Below, piece by piece: positions 13,132 through 14,804 of a stretch of DNA of 14,804 nt. The position numbers were made by a program, and so were the translations under genes. The DNA is from JBBIRT01 sp037441725 (GTDB taxonomy: Bacteria; Desulfobacterota; BSN033; UBA1163): positions 1-14,804 of the forward strand of contig JBBIRT010000079.1 of the NCBI GenBank assembly GCA_037441725.1. Direction: 5' to 3'. Every line of letters starts with the position of its first letter. Position 1 is the stretch's first letter. The notes beneath the pieces were generated by a model that saw only the letters and a list, made by a program, of their open reading frames with translations, had not been told where the DNA came from and ran no database searches.

Positions 13132-14804
13132 ATGACTTCCAAAGAGAGATTTCAAAAGCTACTTGAACCCTCCCAGATTGGGCCGATCAAGACCAGAAAT
13201 CGGATCATCAAGACAGGGGCTTCCACCTGCTATTGGCATGAAAACGATCTCCACATGAGTGAGAAGGCCAAGGCCTATTACGAGGCCATCGCCAAAGGCG
13301 GAGTGGGACTTCTGATTGTAGAATCTCCAACCATTGATTACCCTTTGGGTGCACGATGGCGGGAGCGATATCGATTAGATCATGATAAGTATATCAATGG
13401 GATGAGCGAATTGGTTCAGGTGATCCATAAACATCAATGCCCCACGTTCATGCAGATGTGGCATGATGGCCCCTGGCAATCTCCCCTCTTTCCAAATTAT
13501 CCTCCAACTTTTGATGGACCCCCGATAGGGGCATCGCCCATTAATTTAAATGTCCCAGGGGATTTTCATCGAGATATCCCGAGAGAACTGACCATCCCTG
13601 AAATCGAGGATCTCATCGATAAGTTTGCCAGCGCTGCAGTTCGGGCAAAAAAGGCAGGATTTGACGGAGTCGATATCAATGCTGCCAGTAGCCATTTGCT
13701 CCACAACTTCCTATCCCCTTTCTGGAATCGACGGTCGGATGTTTACGGTGGGAGCACGGAGAATAGGACCCGTTTTGTTGTCCAGATCATCAGAGAGATC
13801 AAAAGACGGGCAGGAAAAGATTTCCCGATATCGATCATTATCAATGGGATTGAACTCGGCCGGGCCATTGGCATCAAAGATGAAGAATGTATGACGGCCA
13901 AAGAGAGCAGGAAGATTGGCCAGATCCTACAGGATGCAGGAGCGGATGCCATTATGGTTAGGAATCATTGGTTGGGTTACCATGTGGGGGGGTTTCTCCC
14001 AGATTATCTGTGCTATCCAGAGCCTCCTATCCCTTTCGAATCTTTTCCTGAAGAGTACTATTGGAAGAAACATGGAGCCGGAGCCAACATGATTCTGACT
14101 GAGGCGATGAAGAAGGTGGTCACCGTTCCAGTGACTATTGTTGGCAAGATTAGTCCTGAACTTGGGGAAAAGATTCTGCAGGAGGGAAAGGCTGATTTTA
14201 TTGGAATGATGCGAAGCCTTCATGCAGATCCCGAGCTTCCAAATAAGATTGCCAAAGGAAGATTGGGAGAGGTTGCACCTTGTACAGCCTGTGGTACCTG
14301 TTTAGATCAAAGTATTGGAATGTCACGCCGATGCAGGATCAATGCAGCGGTTGGAACGGTGCACTATCACATTGAAAAGGCTCCAAAAAAGAAAAAAGTG
14401 GTGGTGGTGGGTGGAGGACCTGCAGGGATGGAGGCAGCCCGAGTAGCTGCCCTCCGTGGACACGACGTCACCCTTTACGAAAAATCTAATCGATTGGGAG
14501 GGCTATTACCTCTGGCTGCCCTTGTAAAGGGATTGGAGATAGAAGACCTGCCGGCCATGGTTCGCTATTTTAAAATCCAAATCCACAAATTGGGAATAAA
14601 GACCAGACTGGGTCAGGAGATCAATCGAAATATCATCGAGAAGATCAAACCTGATGCGGTTATTTTGGCTACAGGAGGTCAACTGACGGTTCCAGAAATT
14701 GCTGGAATGGATCAATCCAGGGTAGTGACACCCCCTGCTCTCCATCGAAGGGTGAAACCCTACTTAAAATTGTTAGGACCAAAAATCTTGGGATGGCTGA
14801 CTAA
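13132..14804 (+). CDS. OYE-like NADH:flavin oxidoreductase / 2,4-dienoyl-CoA reductase family (partial)
   Basis: The frame is open from ATG 13132 to the window end (557 complete codons, no stop). Layout: an FMN-binding TIM barrel (about 1-380), a Cys cluster C384-x2-C387-x2-C390-x10-C401 for [4Fe-4S], then a FAD/NAD(P)H domain starting KKVVVVGGGPAGMEAARVA (G427-G429). Relatives are E. coli FadH, BaiCD/BaiH and 2-enoate reductases, about 640-680 residues long, so roughly 100 residues are missing. Two oddities: the FadH Cys spacing is x2, x3, x11, and in the barrel DINAASSHLLHNFLSP has H188 where FadH has its catalytic Tyr166 (EGYL) and lacks the usual HxxH of OYE enzymes. FYGG-type end-of-barrel motif DVYGGSTENRTRF is normal. 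It probably reduces (or oxidises) an activated C=C bond of an unusual substrate. An AGAAGG site precedes the start. Confidence 0.9.
   Translation, partial: MTSKERFQKLLEPSQIGPIKTRNRIIKTGASTCYWHENDLHMSEKAKAYYEAIAKGGVGLLIVESPTIDYPLGARWRERYRLDHDKYINGMSELVQVIHKHQCPTFMQMWHDGPWQSPLFPNYPPTFDGPPIGASPINLNVPGDFHRDIPRELTIPEIEDLIDKFASAAVRAKKAGFDGVDINAASSHLLHNFLSPFWNRRSDVYGGSTENRTRFVVQIIREIKRRAGKDFPISIIINGIELGRAIGIKDEECMTAKESRKIGQILQDAGADAIMVRNHWLGYHVGGFLPDYLCYPEPPIPFESFPEEYYWKKHGAGANMILTEAMKKVVTVPVTIVGKISPELGEKILQEGKADFIGMMRSLHADPELPNKIAKGRLGEVAPCTACGTCLDQSIGMSRRCRINAAVGTVHYHIEKAPKKKKVVVVGGGPAGMEAARVAALRGHDVTLYEKSNRLGGLLPLAALVKGLEIEDLPAMVRYFKIQIHKLGIKTRLGQEINRNIIEKIKPDAVILATGGQLTVPEIAGMDQSRVVTPPALHRRVKPYLKLLGPKILGWLT

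Overview
The window looks like a chromosomal segment of an anaerobic, Gram-negative bacterium, most probably a Desulfobacterota/Deltaproteobacteria-type lineage. This is an inference from gene content: an Fe-S/FAD enoate reductase, a ferritin-like diiron protein, a CoA-ester beta-oxidation module with a TetR regulator, a DUF5658 membrane protein, a sigma-54-like promoter and a candidate selenoprotein. No rRNA, tRNA, CRISPR array, transposase or phage gene was seen.

Left part (1-1740). The first 224 bases hold one copy of a 74-bp intergenic repeat. On the minus strand follow a DUF5658-type membrane protein (854-423) and a 60-residue orphan protein (407-225), apparently one operon behind a sigma-54-type promoter (899-915). 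An AT-rich gap contains a 31-nt imperfect inverted repeat (1134-1164 / 1263-1293) and a good sigma-70 promoter for a YvlD-like four-helix membrane protein (1395-1736, plus).

Middle part (1770-7437, minus strand). This is one long run of tightly spaced genes, in transcription order: a tiny membrane protein whose frame is crossed by an in-frame UGA where I recall relatives having Cys (7390-7229); a half-size TauE/SafE permease; an MFS exporter; a catalytic M16 zinc protease; its non-catalytic M16 partner; an 82-residue orphan; and a rubrerythrin-like ferritin-family protein. A promoter at 7409-7437 fits the whole run.

Right part (7438-14804, plus strand). This is a catabolic CoA-ester region: 3-hydroxyacyl-CoA dehydrogenase and thiolase (one operon), then a TetR regulator, then an SDR, an HpaB/4-hydroxybutyryl-CoA-dehydratase-family flavoprotein and an old-yellow-enzyme/2,4-dienoyl-CoA-reductase-type protein that runs off the window end. 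Three copies of an 18-bp GCTCG-centred near-palindrome lie upstream of the dehydrogenase, of the TetR gene and of the SDR gene. This suggests that the TetR protein controls all three units. The dehydrogenase and TetR promoters also share a 31-nt upstream block.

How it may work together (inference): the SDR, HpaB-family protein and OYE-like reductase would act on an unknown substrate, and its acyl-CoA product would be finished by the dehydrogenase and thiolase to acetyl-CoA plus a shortened acyl-CoA. The HpaB-family protein lacks the cluster-binding Cys residues of true 4-hydroxybutyryl-CoA dehydratase, and the reductase lacks the usual catalytic Tyr, so the substrate cannot be named from sequence alone.
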